From Cellulomonas terrae (GTDB lineage: Bacteria > Actinomycetota > Actinomycetes > Actinomycetales > Cellulomonadaceae), in the NCBI RefSeq assembly GCF_007990265.1, contig NZ_BJWH01000002.1, positions 124,001 through 188,000 of the forward strand: DNA of 64,000 bases, written 5' to 3'. The notes under the pieces were generated by a model that saw nothing but the letters and a program-made list of their open reading frames with translations, had not been told where the DNA came from and made no database searches. Below, piece by piece: positions 8,742 to 18,004 of this stretch. Position numbers and translations under genes: made by a program. Every line of letters begins with the position of its first letter. Position 1 is the stretch's first letter.

Positions 8742-9323
8742 ATGAACAGCCATCCCTCCACCCGTCGGCGCGCCGTGTCGGCACTCGCAGCCGCGTGCCT
8801 GCTCGGCGCCGTCGCCGCGTGCACGCCGGCCCGGGGCCCCGTGCTGCCCGGGACCGGAGGAACGACCTCCGGGGCCCCGTCGCCGTCCTCCTCCGTCCTC
8901 GCACCCGAGGACGCGATGCTCGCGTGGGCGCAGTGCATGCGCGAGCACGGCGTGGACGTCCCCGACCCGACGGACGGCCACTACCGCCTCGGCGACGCGG
9001 ACGGTCTTGCGCCCGGGCAGGCCGAGGCCGCGGACGACGCGTGCGAACCGTGGCAACGGATGGCCGAGTCCGGGGCGGGCAGCACCCCGCTGAGCGCGGA
9101 GCAGAAGCAGTCGTTCCTCGACCACGCCCAGTGCATGCGGGACCGCGGCTGGGACATGCCCGACCCGACGTTCGACGGGGGACGGGTGGAGTCGGAGTTC
9201 CGACGCGGGTCGCAGGGCGCGCCCGCGCCGGACGACCCCCAGTTCGAGCAGGACATGCAGGAGTGCCTCGTCGAGGCGGGCGTCGAGGCGCCGGAGGGCT
9301 CGTCCGACGGGCAGGAGAAGTGA
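8742..9323 (+). CDS. Secreted lipoprotein with duplicated AQCMR motif
   Basis: A 193-residue lipoprotein. A basic start (STRRR), a hydrophobic stretch and a lipobox ending AVAAC put the lipidated cysteine at C27. The mature part is acidic and contains a duplicated motif, AQCM-R-[EH/DR]-G-x-D-x-PDPT, at about residues 65 and 128. This gives conserved cysteines that may pair. Such proteins are often found beside MacB-like ABC systems in actinobacteria. ATG 8742 has a good GAGGAG site. The stop overlaps the next GTG (GTGA), so it is the first gene of a four-gene operon. Its biochemical role is unknown. Confidence 0.85.
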   Translation: MNSHPSTRRRAVSALAAACLLGAVAACTPARGPVLPGTGGTTSGAPSPSSSVLAPEDAMLAWAQCMREHGVDVPDPTDGHYRLGDADGLAPGQAEAADDACEPWQRMAESGAGSTPLSAEQKQSFLDHAQCMRDRGWDMPDPTFDGGRVESEFRRGSQGAPAPDDPQFEQDMQECLVEAGVEAPEGSSDGQEK

Positions 9324-10354
9324 CGACGCTGCGGCGCACCTGCGGCATGACCGTCGCGCTCGCCCTGTCTGCGGCCGCGTGCAGTGCCCCCTCGGGCGCC
9401 GCGGAGCCCTCCGCCTCGCCCGCGTGGACCACCCGGACGGTCGCCCGGACGGACCTGGTGTCGACGACGACCGCGAGCGGTGAGATCGGCCACGGGGCGA
9501 CGGCGGACGTCGCGGCGCGGGTGGCCGGCACGGTGACGTGGCTCGCGCCGGTCGGCACGACGGTCGCGACGGGACAGCCCGTGCTCGCCATCGACGCCCG
9601 ACCGGTCGTCCGGCTGCCGGGGACCGTCCCGGCGTGGCGGGACCTCGGTCCCTCCTCGCCCGACGGCGTCGACGTCCGCCAGCTCGAGCAGGCGCTCGCG
9701 GACCTGGGGCACACCGCCGGTCTGGACCTGACGGTCGACGCCGACTGGACGTCGGTCACGACCGCCGCCGTCCGACGGTGGCAGACGTCCCTGGGCGTCG
9801 CGGCGACGGGCACCGTGCGACTCGGCGACGTCCTGTTCACGGCGGAGGACGTGCGGGTCGGCGAGCACCTGGCCGACCTCGGAGCGCTCGTCGAGCCCGG
9901 CGCGCCGGTGCTCTCCGTCGGTGCGCCGCGCAGGCTCGTCACCGTCGCGCTGAGGACCAGCCAGGCCGCCCTCGCACCGGTCGGTGCGGCAGCGTCGCTC
10001 ACGGTGCCCGACGGCACCTCGACGGACGGCACGGTCACCGCGACGACGGTCGTCACGGTCGACGAGCAGCCGCGGCTCCAGGTCACGATCGCACCGACGG
10101 GCTCCCTCCTCGACGGGCTGGCGGAGGGCACGCCCGTCGAGGTGGGCCTCGACCAGACCGTCGCGACGGACGTGCTGGTCGTGCCCGTCACCGCCCTGGT
10201 CGCCCTCGCCGACGGCGGGTACGGCCTGCAGAAGGTGCTGCCTGACGGCACCTCCCGGTACGTCACCGTGACGACCGGCGCGTTCGCCGGCACGTCCGTC
10301 GAGGTCTCCGGCGACGACGTCGCCGCGGGCGACGAGGTGGTGGTGAGCCCGTGA
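9320..10354 (+). CDS. Membrane-fusion (HlyD/RND-like) lipoprotein with peptidoglycan-binding domain
   Basis: A 344-residue protein. A leader ending SAAAC gives a likely lipidated C21. A biotinyl-lipoyl-like half motif ([29 protein letters not shown]) precedes a PG_binding_1 domain at about 110-160 ([13 protein letters not shown] ... VRRWQTSLG) inserted in the hairpin. Barrel and membrane-proximal domains follow. This is the typical actinobacterial periplasmic adaptor of MacAB-like efflux or export pumps. Overlapping start and stop codons link it to the lipoprotein and to the ATPase. Confidence 0.88.
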   Translation: MTTLRRTCGMTVALALSAAACSAPSGAAEPSASPAWTTRTVARTDLVSTTTASGEIGHGATADVAARVAGTVTWLAPVGTTVATGQPVLAIDARPVVRLPGTVPAWRDLGPSSPDGVDVRQLEQALADLGHTAGLDLTVDADWTSVTTAAVRRWQTSLGVAATGTVRLGDVLFTAEDVRVGEHLADLGALVEPGAPVLSVGAPRRLVTVALRTSQAALAPVGAAASLTVPDGTSTDGTVTATTVVTVDEQPRLQVTIAPTGSLLDGLAEGTPVEVGLDQTVATDVLVVPVTALVALADGGYGLQKVLPDGTSRYVTVTTGAFAGTSVEVSGDDVAAGDEVVVSP

Positions 10355-11043
10355 GCGTCCTCGACCTGGTCGACGTGACGAAGACGTACGGGAGCGGCGC
10401 GTCGGCACTGACGGTGCTGCACGGGATCGACCTCGCGGTGGAGTCGGGTGACTACCTGGCGGTCGTCGGGCCCTCGGGCTCGGGCAAGTCGACGTTGCTG
10501 CACCTCATGGGCGCGCTCGACCGGCCGACGACGGGCCGGGTGCGGCTGGCCGGTGACGACGTGACGGCGCTGCCCGACGCCACGCTCTCCCGCGTCCGCG
10601 CGGTCCGCCTGGGCTTCGTGTTCCAGCAGTTCTTCCTGCTCGACGGCCGGTCGGCCCTGGAGAACGTGGCCGACGGGCTGCTCTACCAGGGGGTGCGGCG
10701 GCCGGAACGGCTGCGGCGGGCGCGTGCCGCGCTCGACCGCGTGGGCCTCGCCGACCGGGTGCGGCACACCCCGACCGAGCTGTCCGGCGGCGAGTGCCAG
10801 CGCGTCGCGGTGGCCCGGGCGCTCGTGCACGGTCCGCAGATCCTGCTGGCCGACGAGCCGACCGGCAACCTCGACCAGGCGTCGGGGGCCGCGGTGCTCG
10901 ACCTGTTCGACTCGTTGCACGCGGACGGCGCGACCATCGTCGTCGTCACGCACGACGAGCGGATCGCGGGCCGGCTCCCGCGGGTCGTCTCGATGCGCGA
11001 CGGCCGCGTCGAGCACGACACGTGCCCGGGGGTGGCGGCATGA
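10351..11043 (+). CDS. MacB/LolD-type ABC transporter ATPase
   Basis: A 230-residue ATPase. Walker [10 protein letters not shown] is at residues 40-48, the Q-loop is FVFQQFFLL, the signature [15 protein letters not shown] is followed by Walker B and [10 protein letters not shown], and the H-switch lies in VVVTHDE. Length and the TGNLD motif match the MacB/LolD/FtsE subfamily, which works with FtsX-like permeases and a fusion protein in mechanotransmission rather than classical transport. GTG 10351 and the ATGA overlap with the permease give tight coupling. Confidence 0.95.
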   Translation: MSVLDLVDVTKTYGSGASALTVLHGIDLAVESGDYLAVVGPSGSGKSTLLHLMGALDRPTTGRVRLAGDDVTALPDATLSRVRAVRLGFVFQQFFLLDGRSALENVADGLLYQGVRRPERLRRARAALDRVGLADRVRHTPTELSGGECQRVAVARALVHGPQILLADEPTGNLDQASGAAVLDLFDSLHADGATIVVVTHDERIAGRLPRVVSMRDGRVEHDTCPGVAA

Positions 11044-12275
11044 CCCGGACGGAGGTCGGGCTCCCACCGGTCGTGCGGGCCGAGGAGCCCGTCGTCCGCC
11101 GCATGCCGGTCGCCGACCTGCTCCGGCTCAGCGCGCGGGGGCTCACGGTCCGTCCGGGGCGGACAGCCCTGTCCGCCCTCGGCATCGCCCTCGGGATCAC
11201 GGCTCTCGTCGGGGTGCTCGGGCTGTCGGAGTCGTCCCGGGCCGACCTGCGCGCCCAGCTCGACGCGCTCGGCACCAACCTGCTCACGGTGGCTCCCGGG
11301 CAGGGGCTCCTGGGCGACGAGGGCACGCTGCCGGACACGTCGGTCGCGATGATCGCCCGGATCCCCACCGTCACCGCCGCGTCGGCGGTCCGCGCCGTCG
11401 AGGCGACCGTGCGCCGGTCGGACAAGGTCCCGGAGAGCAGGACCAGCGGCATCTCCGTCGTCGCGGCCGACCTCGACCTGCTCGACGCGGTGGCGGCGAC
11501 CGTGCGGGAGGGGCGATGGCTCGACGCGGCGACGCAGCGCTACCCCGCGGTCGTGCTCGGGTCGACGGCCGCGCGACGGCTCGGCATCGGTCCGCTCTCC
11601 GCGGGCGTCGACGTGTCCGTCGGGGGCCGTCCGTTCACGGTCGTGGGGATCCTCGAGCCGGTGGCCCTCGCGCCCGAGCTGGACGAGGACGCGCTCGTGG
11701 GCACGACCGTCGCGCACACGCTCGTCGACGGCGACCTCCCGCCGTCCGCCGTGTACGTGCGCGTCGAGGCGGACCAGGTCGTCGCCACGCGGGCGGTGCT
11801 GGGCCGGACGGCGCACCCGGCCGCACCCGACGAGGTGCGCGTGTCCCGACCGTCCGACGCCCTGGCTGCCGGGGCCGCCGCCGATCGGGCGTTCACGCTG
11901 CTCGCGGTCGGGCTCGGAGCTGTCGCGCTGCTCGTCGGCGGGGTGGGCATCGCGAACGTCATGGTCGTCGCGGTGCTGGAACGACGTCGCGAGATCGGCG
12001 TGCGCCGGGCGCTCGGTGCGCCGCGGAGCTCGATCGGCGTGCAGTTCCTCCTGGAGGCGGTGCTGCTGTCCCTCGTCGGGGGAGCCGCGGGTGTCGTGCT
12101 TGGCGTCGCCGTGACCTGGGTGTTCGCCGCCGGCCAGGGGTGGGCCGTGATCGTCCCGTGGGTGCCCGTGGCGGTCGGGCTCGGGTGCGCGCTCGTCGTC
12201 GGGTCGGTCGTCGGTCTGTACCCGGCGCTGCGTGCCGCGCGCGTGCCACCGACGGAGGCGTTGCGGGCGGTGTGA
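11040..12275 (+). CDS. MacB/FtsX-type ABC permease
   Basis: A 411-residue permease. One membrane segment sits near the N-terminus ([19 protein letters not shown]). A large extracytoplasmic MacB_PCD domain with strand-rich sequence follows, then three C-terminal membrane segments ([41 protein letters not shown] loop and two more). The [11 protein letters not shown] cytoplasmic loop is the coupling helix typical of FtsX/MacB. With the two upstream lipoproteins and the ATPase it forms a tripartite export or efflux system. A strong hairpin terminator follows. Confidence 0.93.
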   Translation: MTRTEVGLPPVVRAEEPVVRRMPVADLLRLSARGLTVRPGRTALSALGIALGITALVGVLGLSESSRADLRAQLDALGTNLLTVAPGQGLLGDEGTLPDTSVAMIARIPTVTAASAVRAVEATVRRSDKVPESRTSGISVVAADLDLLDAVAATVREGRWLDAATQRYPAVVLGSTAARRLGIGPLSAGVDVSVGGRPFTVVGILEPVALAPELDEDALVGTTVAHTLVDGDLPPSAVYVRVEADQVVATRAVLGRTAHPAAPDEVRVSRPSDALAAGAAADRAFTLLAVGLGAVALLVGGVGIANVMVVAVLERRREIGVRRALGAPRSSIGVQFLLEAVLLSLVGGAAGVVLGVAVTWVFAAGQGWAVIVPWVPVAVGLGCALVVGSVVGLYPALRAARVPPTEALRAV

Positions 12276-12285
12276 GCGGGGACGC

Positions 12286-12315
12286 GACGGGCGGCACCGG
12301 AGGGTGCCGCCCGTC
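12286..12315. terminator. Strong bidirectional hairpin terminator
   Basis: A perfect 13-bp stem, GACGGGCGGCACC and its complement, closed by a GGAG tetraloop. It lies between the convergent permease (ends 12275) and the 12324 gene. No T-run follows, but stability and location fit a shared terminator. Confidence 0.75.
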
Positions 12316-12323
12316 GTCGTCGG

Positions 12324-12809
12324 TCAGCCGAGCTCGCTCGTGCCCGCGTACAGGTGCAGCACGGGGACCTGGAGCTCCTCGCGTGCCCGGGAGGCCCAGT
12401 CGCGGTGGAACGTGTCCTCGACCGCGTGCGGGTAGGTGACCACGGCGACCTCGACCACGTCCCCGTCCGTGACGGCGGCCTTGAGGGCGGGCAGCGGGTC
12501 GTCCTCGACCACCGTCCCGGTGGCCTCGCGCCCCGCGGCGACGAACGCGGCGATGCTGCCGGCCAGCTGCTCGGCGGCGGTGGCCTTCGCCTCGTGCGCC
12601 GAGGGCTCCTTGCCGAGCGCGCGGTGCCACGCCTCCTTGAGCTCGCCCATGCTGAGGCTGTCGATGATCGTCGAGACGAGCGGGCGGTCCGTGTCCGCCG
12701 GGACGAGCACGCGGTACGCGTACGTCTCGCCCTCGTGCAGGGCGAGCAGCTTCTCGACGTCGGCGCTGGCGAGGGTGTCCTCCGTGAGGACGATGATCGT
12801 GTCGGTCAC
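12324..12809 (-). CDS. Conserved hypothetical, alpha/beta (stress-protein-like)
   Basis: A 161-residue soluble protein that I do not recognise with confidence. It alternates hydrophobic strands and helices: IIVLTED, YRVLVPADT, a long helical middle with SMGELKEAWHRALG, VVEVAVVTYPH and VPVLHLYAG. This suggests a Rossmann-like or UspA-like fold, but no nucleotide-binding G-motif is apparent. Its ATG overlaps the stop of the upstream reductase gene by four bases, so the pair is co-expressed. No signal peptide or membrane segment is present. Confidence 0.7.
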   Translation of the reverse strand: MTDTIIVLTEDTLASADVEKLLALHEGETYAYRVLVPADTDRPLVSTIIDSLSMGELKEAWHRALGKEPSAHEAKATAAEQLAGSIAAFVAAGREATGTVVEDDPLPALKAAVTDGDVVEVAVVTYPHAVEDTFHRDWASRAREELQVPVLHLYAGTSELG

Positions 12810-13609
12810 GCGCCGAGCCTAGCCACCTGCCAGCGGCCCAGCAGCACGCCGTCCGCGTGGAGCAGGTGCGAGAGGGTCAGGGCACGGGCGGGCGCGAACC
12901 ACGTGGGCAGGTGCGCGATGCGCCCCGCGGGCCCGCCGACGAGCTGCGGGCTCCACGTCAGGCAGAGCTCGTCGACGAGGTCCGCGTCGACGAGCTGGGC
13001 GAGCAGGGTCGGGCCACCTTCGGCCAGGACGTGCACCAGCCCGCGGTCGGCGAGCGCGGCGACGACGGCACGGGGGTCGACCGCACCCGGTGTCCCGCCG
13101 TCGGCGACGATCACGCGGTCGTCCCCGAGGCGTGCGCGCAACGTGCCGAGCGACGCGGCGGACGCGGTGGTGAGGACGAGCGGGGGACGGTCGGTGTCGA
13201 GCAGGGAGCCGGGGAGCTCACCGCTGGCGGTGACCACGGCGAGCTCGAGCGCGTCGCGACGACCGAGCGCCGCGCGTGCCGCCCGGAGCTCGGCGGGGAC
13301 GTCGAGCGGCGTGTAGCGCTCCGCGCGCACCGTGCCTGCGCCGACCAGGACCACGTCCGCCAGGGCGCGCAGCACGCGGAAGACGCGGAGGTCGGCGGGC
13401 CCGTTGATGGAGCCGCTGACCCGGGTGGCTCCCGTGGCGGCGCCGTCGACGGTGCTGACCATGTTGGCGCGCACGTGGACCCCGGTCGCTGGGTCGGTCG
13501 CGAACAGGCCGATCAGCTCGGCCTCGTCGGCACGTGGCGCGAGCAGGCGCGTGGGCGCGTCGGCGGGGAGCAGGACGTCGAGCGCGGGCAGGTCGGGCAC
13601 GTCGGCCAA
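12806..13609 (-). CDS. Pyrimidine reductase family (RibD C-terminal domain) protein
   Basis: A 267-residue stand-alone RibD_C/DHFR-fold reductase. Signature segments are NMVSTVDGAATG, SGSINGPADLRVFRVLRALADVVLVGAGTVRAERY, the nucleotide-binding HVLAEGGPTLLAQLVDADLVDELCLT, and a C-terminal DGVLLGRW. Family members reduce a ribosyl-pyrimidine with NADPH in riboflavin synthesis, but many actinobacterial stand-alone paralogues have no assigned substrate. No deaminase domain and no other rib gene is nearby, so riboflavin function is uncertain. It lies just upstream of the 12324 gene and immediately downstream of cysG on the same strand. Confidence 0.85.
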   Translation of the reverse strand: MADVPDLPALDVLLPADAPTRLLAPRADEAELIGLFATDPATGVHVRANMVSTVDGAATGATRVSGSINGPADLRVFRVLRALADVVLVGAGTVRAERYTPLDVPAELRAARAALGRRDALELAVVTASGELPGSLLDTDRPPLVLTTASAASLGTLRARLGDDRVIVADGGTPGAVDPRAVVAALADRGLVHVLAEGGPTLLAQLVDADLVDELCLTWSPQLVGGPAGRIAHLPTWFAPARALTLSHLLHADGVLLGRWQVARLGA

Positions 13610-13610
13610 C

Positions 13611-14807
13611 CTAGGCCAGGACGTCCGCCAGGGCGGCGACGTCGCCGATCACGACGACCGCCGGGTTGCCGACGCCACGCTCCCGGGCGAGGTGCGCGAT
13701 GTCCGCGAGGGTCCCGACGGTGGTGCGCTGCCCGGGGAGGGTGCCGTTCTCGATGATCGCGACCGGCGTGCCCGGGTCCTTCCCGTGCGCCAGGAGCGCC
13801 CGGGTGTGCGACGGCAGCTGCGCGACGCCCATGAGCAGCACCAGCGTGCCGTCGAGCCGCGCGAGCGTCTCCCAGTCGGGTGCCTGGTCGTGCGCGGACA
13901 GGATGGTGAGCTGGCGGGCGAGCCCGCGGTGCGTGACGGGGATGCCCGCGGCCGCGGGCACCGCCAGCGCGCTGGTCACGCCCGGCACGACCTCGACCGG
14001 GACACCCGCGGACACGCACGCGAGAACCTCCTCGCCGCCGCGGCCGAGCACGTACGGGTCGCCGCCCTTGAGCCGCACCACGCGGTGGCCGGCCCGGGCG
14101 CGCTCGACGAGCACGGCGTTGATCTCGGTCTGGGTCAGCGTGTGCGCGTGGGGGGACTTGCCCGCCTCGATGATCTCGACCGCAGGGTCCAGCTCCGCGA
14201 GGAGCGTGCGGGGGGCGAGCCGGTCGACGACGACCACGTCGGCCTCGGCCAGCGCCCGGCGACCGCGCGTGGTGATGAGCCCGGGGTCGCCCGGACCGCC
14301 GCCGACGAGCGTGACCCGCCCGGTGCTCGGCCGGTGGTGGCGCAGCGGGAGCTCGCCCGTGTCGAGCAGGAGCGCGACCGCGTTGCGCAGGGCGACGGCC
14401 CGGCGGGGGTCGCCGCCGGTGCCGACGGCGACCGTGACGTCGCCGGAGCGCGCGACGGCCGGGGTCCAGGCGGTCGAGGCGCTCGCGTCGTCGGCCCGCA
14501 CGCACCACAGCCGCACCGACTCGGCGTCGGCGGCGACCGCGTCGTCGACCGTCCGGTCACCCGTCGCGGTGTGCACGAGCCAGGCGCCGTCGAGGTCGGT
14601 GGTCAGGTAGTCGCGCGACCGCCAGGTCACGCGGCCGGCGGCGACGTGGTCCGCGAGGTCCTCGCACAGTGCCGGGGCGACGACGAGGACGTCCGCACCG
14701 TCCTCGACCAGCCGGGCGACCCGCCGGGCCGCGACGGGGCCGCCCCCGACGACGACGACGCGCCGGCCGGTGAGGTCGAGGAACAGCGCGTGCTGCGGGG
14801 AGGTCAT
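13611..14807 (-). CDS. cysG: Siroheme synthase: precorrin-2 dehydrogenase + uroporphyrinogen-III methyltransferase
   Basis: A 398-residue bifunctional enzyme making siroheme for the sulfite reductase encoded in the same operon. Residues 1-150 form a Rossmann domain (VVVVGGGPVAARRVARL) that oxidises precorrin-2. From about 163 on is a SAM-dependent methyltransferase with VGGGPGDPGLITTRGRRAL, VVVDRL, and VRLKGGDPYVLGRGGEE. It is shorter than the 457-residue E. coli CysG, mainly in the dimerisation/chelatase region between the two halves, so ferrochelatase activity may reside elsewhere. The start overlaps the cysN stop (ATGA). Confidence 0.93.
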   Translation of the reverse strand: MTSPQHALFLDLTGRRVVVVGGGPVAARRVARLVEDGADVLVVAPALCEDLADHVAAGRVTWRSRDYLTTDLDGAWLVHTATGDRTVDDAVAADAESVRLWCVRADDASASTAWTPAVARSGDVTVAVGTGGDPRRAVALRNAVALLLDTGELPLRHHRPSTGRVTLVGGGPGDPGLITTRGRRALAEADVVVVDRLAPRTLLAELDPAVEIIEAGKSPHAHTLTQTEINAVLVERARAGHRVVRLKGGDPYVLGRGGEEVLACVSAGVPVEVVPGVTSALAVPAAAGIPVTHRGLARQLTILSAHDQAPDWETLARLDGTLVLLMGVAQLPSHTRALLAHGKDPGTPVAIIENGTLPGQRTTVGTLADIAHLARERGVGNPAVVVIGDVAALADVLA

Positions 14808-16243
14808 ATGCCCGCCCCGGCGAACCAGTCGTCGTCGTCCTGGGCGCTCGGCGTCGGTGCGAGCCGGTCGAGCAGGGTCGCGCCGATCATCCCGGCGGCC
14901 AGCGTGGTGCCGTCCGCGGGGTCGACCAGCAGGAACCCGCCGGTCCGGCGGTGGGTGGCGTACTCGTCGAGCACGATCGGCTCGGCCAACCGGATCTTGA
15001 CCCGGCCGATCGCGTTGAGCGTGAGCGCGCGCGGTGGGATGTCCGAGGACGTGTCGGTGGCGTCGACCGCGTGCAGGGTGTCCACGCCGTCCCACGCCTC
15101 GACCGTGAGGGTGTCGACGTCGAGCCGGGCGTTGACCTCGCGCAGCAGCGCACGGACGGTGCGGGTGCCGACGCGGACCAGGAGGCGGGCACCCAGGACG
15201 CTGCGCTTCTCGGCCAGCCAGCAGACCGTGCCCTCCAGGTCGGAGCCGACCTCGACGGTCGACGCGGTGGGAACCAGGACGTCGCCGCGCGCCACGTCGA
15301 CGTCGTCCGCGAGCCGCAGCGTGACCGACTGCGGGGCGTGCGCCTCGGTCAGCGGACCGTCGAACGTGTCGATGCCGACGACGGTGCTGCGCTTGCCCGA
15401 CGGGAGCACGGTGACCTCGTCCCCGACGGACACGACGCCGGACGCGACCCGGCCCGCGTAGCCGCGGTAGTCGGGGTGCTCCGCCGTGCGGGGGCGGATG
15501 ACGACCTGCACGGGGAAGCGGAACGGCTCGGACAGGGCGTCGCGGCCCACCGGGACCGACTCGAGGTGCTCGAGCAGCGTCGGGCCGTCGTACCAGGACG
15601 TCCGGGTGGAGCGGTCGACCACGTTGTCGCCGGTCAGGGCGGACAGCGGGACGGCCGTGACGTCGGGGATGCCGAGGCTCAGCGCGTAGGCGGTGAACTC
15701 GTCGGCGATGGCCCGGAACGTGGCCTCGTCGAAGTCGACCAGGTCCATCTTGTTCACGGCGAGCACGACGTGCGGGACGCGCAGGAGGGCGGTGATCGTG
15801 GCGTGCCGACGGGTCTGCTCCAGCACGCCCTTGCGGGCGTCGACGAGCACGATCGCGAGCTCGGCCGTGGATGCGCCGGTGACCATGTTGCGCGTGTACT
15901 GCACGTGCCCCGGGGTGTCGGCCAGCACGAACGCGCGCGTCGCGGTCGAGAAGTAGCGGTACGCCACGTCGATCGTGATGCCCTGCTCGCGCTCGGCGCG
16001 CAGACCGTCGGTGAGCAGCGCCAGGTCGACCTCGCCGCCGCCGCGGGCGAGCGTGGCGGCCTCGACCGCGCTGAGCTGGTCGGCCAGCACCGACTTCGTG
16101 TCGTAGAGCAGCCGACCGATGAGGGTGCTCTTCCCGTCGTCGACGGATCCGGCCGTGGCCAGGCGCAGGAGGTCCCGCGTCGCGTGCTCGGTCACGTGCT
16201 GCGTCTCCTCGGTCGGTTCCAGGATGGTCGGGGCGGCGCCCAT
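14804..16243 (-). CDS. cysN: Sulfate adenylyltransferase large (GTPase) subunit
   Basis: A 479-residue EF-Tu-like GTPase subunit of ATP sulfurylase, which couples GTP hydrolysis to APS formation. The G-domain motifs are G1 GSVDDGKSTLIGRLLYDTK, G3 DTPGHVQYTRNMVTGAS and G4 NKMD. Beta-barrel domains II/III follow. No APS kinase (CysC) domain is fused at the C-terminus, consistent with direct reduction of APS by the neighbouring CysH. A TGATG junction with cysD indicates stoichiometric coupling. Confidence 0.96.
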   Translation of the reverse strand: MGAAPTILEPTEETQHVTEHATRDLLRLATAGSVDDGKSTLIGRLLYDTKSVLADQLSAVEAATLARGGGEVDLALLTDGLRAEREQGITIDVAYRYFSTATRAFVLADTPGHVQYTRNMVTGASTAELAIVLVDARKGVLEQTRRHATITALLRVPHVVLAVNKMDLVDFDEATFRAIADEFTAYALSLGIPDVTAVPLSALTGDNVVDRSTRTSWYDGPTLLEHLESVPVGRDALSEPFRFPVQVVIRPRTAEHPDYRGYAGRVASGVVSVGDEVTVLPSGKRSTVVGIDTFDGPLTEAHAPQSVTLRLADDVDVARGDVLVPTASTVEVGSDLEGTVCWLAEKRSVLGARLLVRVGTRTVRALLREVNARLDVDTLTVEAWDGVDTLHAVDATDTSSDIPPRALTLNAIGRVKIRLAEPIVLDEYATHRRTGGFLLVDPADGTTLAAGMIGATLLDRLAPTPSAQDDDDWFAGAGI

Positions 16244-17151
16244 CAGAAGTACCCCTCGCGCTTGCGGTCCTCCATGGCGGCCTCGGACGCGCGGTCGTCG
16301 GCGCGGGTGGCGCCCCGCTCGGTGAGCCGGCTGGCGCCGACCTCGGCGATGACCTCGGGGATCGTGGCGGCCGTCGACTCCACGGCGCCCGTGCAGCTCA
16401 TGTCGCCGACGGTGCGGTACCGGACCGTGCGGACCTCGAGCGTCTCGTTCGCCCGCGGGCCGCCCCAGCCTCCCGGCGCCAGCCACATGCCGTCGCGCAG
16501 GAAGACCTCGCGCTGGTGGGAGTAGTAGATCGCCGGGAGCTCGATCTGCTCGCGCTCGATGTAGCGCCACACGTCCAGCTCGGTCCAGTTGGACAGCGGG
16601 AAGACGCGCACGTGCTCACCCGGCTTGTGGCGACCGTTGTAGAGGTCCCACAGCTCGGGGCGCTGCCGGCGCGGGTCCCACTGGCCGAACTCGTCGCGCA
16701 GCGAGAACACCCGCTCCTTGGCGCGGGCCTTCTCCTCGTCGCGACGACCGCCGCCGAACACCGCGTCGAACCTGTTCGCCGTGATGCCGTCGAGCAGCGG
16801 GACGGTCTGCAGCGGGTTGCGTGACCCGTCGGCGCGCTCGGCGACGCGGCCGTCGTCGATGGCGTCCTGCACGCTGGCCACGACGAGCCGCAGGTTGTGC
16901 TCGGCCACCACCCGGTCGCGGTACTCGATGACCTCCGGGAAGTTGTGCCCGGTGTCGACGTGCATGAGGGCGAACGGCACCGGAGCCGGCCAGAACGCCT
17001 TGCGCGCCAGGTGCAGCATGACGATCGAGTCCTTGCCGCCGCTGAACAGCAGCACCGGACGCTCGAACTCGCCGGCCACCTCGCGCATGACGTGGATGCC
17101 CTCGGACTCCAGGGCGTCCAGCTGCGTGAGCGTCGTCGTCGAGCCCGTCAT
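16243..17151 (-). CDS. cysD: Sulfate adenylyltransferase small subunit
   Basis: A 302-residue PP-loop ATP sulfurylase subunit. The PP motif SGGKDSIVMLHLARKAF is at about residues 38-54, followed by HVDTGHNFPEVIEYRD, the FGGGRRDEEKARAKER loop, and a C-terminal family end with RKREGYF. ATG 17151 is chosen because it overlaps the cysH stop by four bases; an in-frame ATG at 17166 would overlap further. It acts as a heterodimer with CysN. Confidence 0.96.
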   Translation of the reverse strand: MTGSTTTLTQLDALESEGIHVMREVAGEFERPVLLFSGGKDSIVMLHLARKAFWPAPVPFALMHVDTGHNFPEVIEYRDRVVAEHNLRLVVASVQDAIDDGRVAERADGSRNPLQTVPLLDGITANRFDAVFGGGRRDEEKARAKERVFSLRDEFGQWDPRRQRPELWDLYNGRHKPGEHVRVFPLSNWTELDVWRYIEREQIELPAIYYSHQREVFLRDGMWLAPGGWGGPRANETLEVRTVRYRTVGDMSCTGAVESTAATIPEVIAEVGASRLTERGATRADDRASEAAMEDRKREGYF

Positions 17152-17849
17152 GTGTGCAACCCGCATTCGATCTTGGAGGTACCGGACCAGCGACCCGCGC
17201 GCGGGTCCTCACCGGGGGCGACGGCCCGCGTGCAGGGGGCGCACCCGATGGACGCGTAGCCCGCCTGGCGCAGCGGGTTGAGCACCACGTGGTGCTCGGC
17301 GACGTAGGCGTCCACGTCGTCCTGCGTCCACGCCGCCAGGGGGTTGAGCTTGACCTTGCCGCGCTTGGCGTCCCAGCCGACCACCGTGATGTCGGTGCGG
17401 GTCGGGGCGTCCTCGCGGCGCATGCCGGTGACCCATGCCGTGTACGGGGCCAGGCCGCGCTCGAGCGGCTCGACCTTGCGCAGCGCGCAGCACAGGTTCG
17501 GGTCCCGGTCGTGGAGCTTCTCGCCGTGCTCGGCGTCCTGCTCGGCGACCGTGCGCAGCGGCAGGATCGTGCGCAGCGAGATGTTCGTGAAGTCGGCGTA
17601 GTAGTCGCGCGTGCCCAGCGTCTCGGCGAAGTGGTAGCCGGTGTCGAGGAAGATCACGTCGATCCCGGGCACGGCCTCGGCCGCGATGTGCACCAGCACC
17701 TCGTCGCCCATCGAGGACGCGAGCACCAGGTCGGTGCCGAACGTCTGCGCCGCCCAGCGCAGGATCTCCGCGGGGTGGGCACCCTCGAGGTCGCGGCCGG
17801 CCTGCTCCGCGAGCTCCTGCAGGTCCGTCGTGCTGAGGGCGCCGCTCAT
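17148..17849 (-). CDS. cysH: Assimilatory adenylylsulfate (APS) reductase
   Basis: A 233-residue reductase of the CysH family that reduces activated sulfate to sulfite. It carries the two cysteine pairs of the [4Fe-4S] APS-reducing subtype, C120-C121 (LCCALRK) and C203/C206 (GCAPC). The catalytic C-terminal ECGLH motif has C230. The cysteine pairs and the lack of cysC in the operon indicate APS, not PAPS, as substrate. The ATG overlaps the stop of the small zinc-ribbon gene. Confidence 0.95.
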   Translation of the reverse strand: MSGALSTTDLQELAEQAGRDLEGAHPAEILRWAAQTFGTDLVLASSMGDEVLVHIAAEAVPGIDVIFLDTGYHFAETLGTRDYYADFTNISLRTILPLRTVAEQDAEHGEKLHDRDPNLCCALRKVEPLERGLAPYTAWVTGMRREDAPTRTDITVVGWDAKRGKVKLNPLAAWTQDDVDAYVAEHHVVLNPLRQAGYASIGCAPCTRAVAPGEDPRAGRWSGTSKIECGLHT

Positions 17850-18004
17850 GATCGCGCCACCAGCCCGACGAACCTCAGGCCGAACGCGCGCGTGCACGAG
17901 CGGCACTCCCACTGGCCGTGGGTCTCCCCGTTCGGCCACAGGTCCTCGCTCGCGCAGAACGGGCAGTAGTAGGGGACCGCTCGCTCGGAGCCGCTGGTGC
18001 TCAT
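17846..18004 (-). CDS. Small zinc-ribbon protein of the sulfite reductase operon
   Basis: A 52-residue protein with two CxxC knuckles (YYCPFCASEDLW ... WECRSCTRAF), predicted to bind one zinc. It is sandwiched between sir and cysH with four-base overlaps at both ends, so it is certainly translated with them. Small ribbons at this position occur in other actinobacterial sulfur operons. The role is not known; an accessory part in sulfite reductase or iron-sulfur assembly is only a guess. Confidence 0.85.
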   Translation of the reverse strand: MSTSGSERAVPYYCPFCASEDLWPNGETHGQWECRSCTRAFGLRFVGLVARS

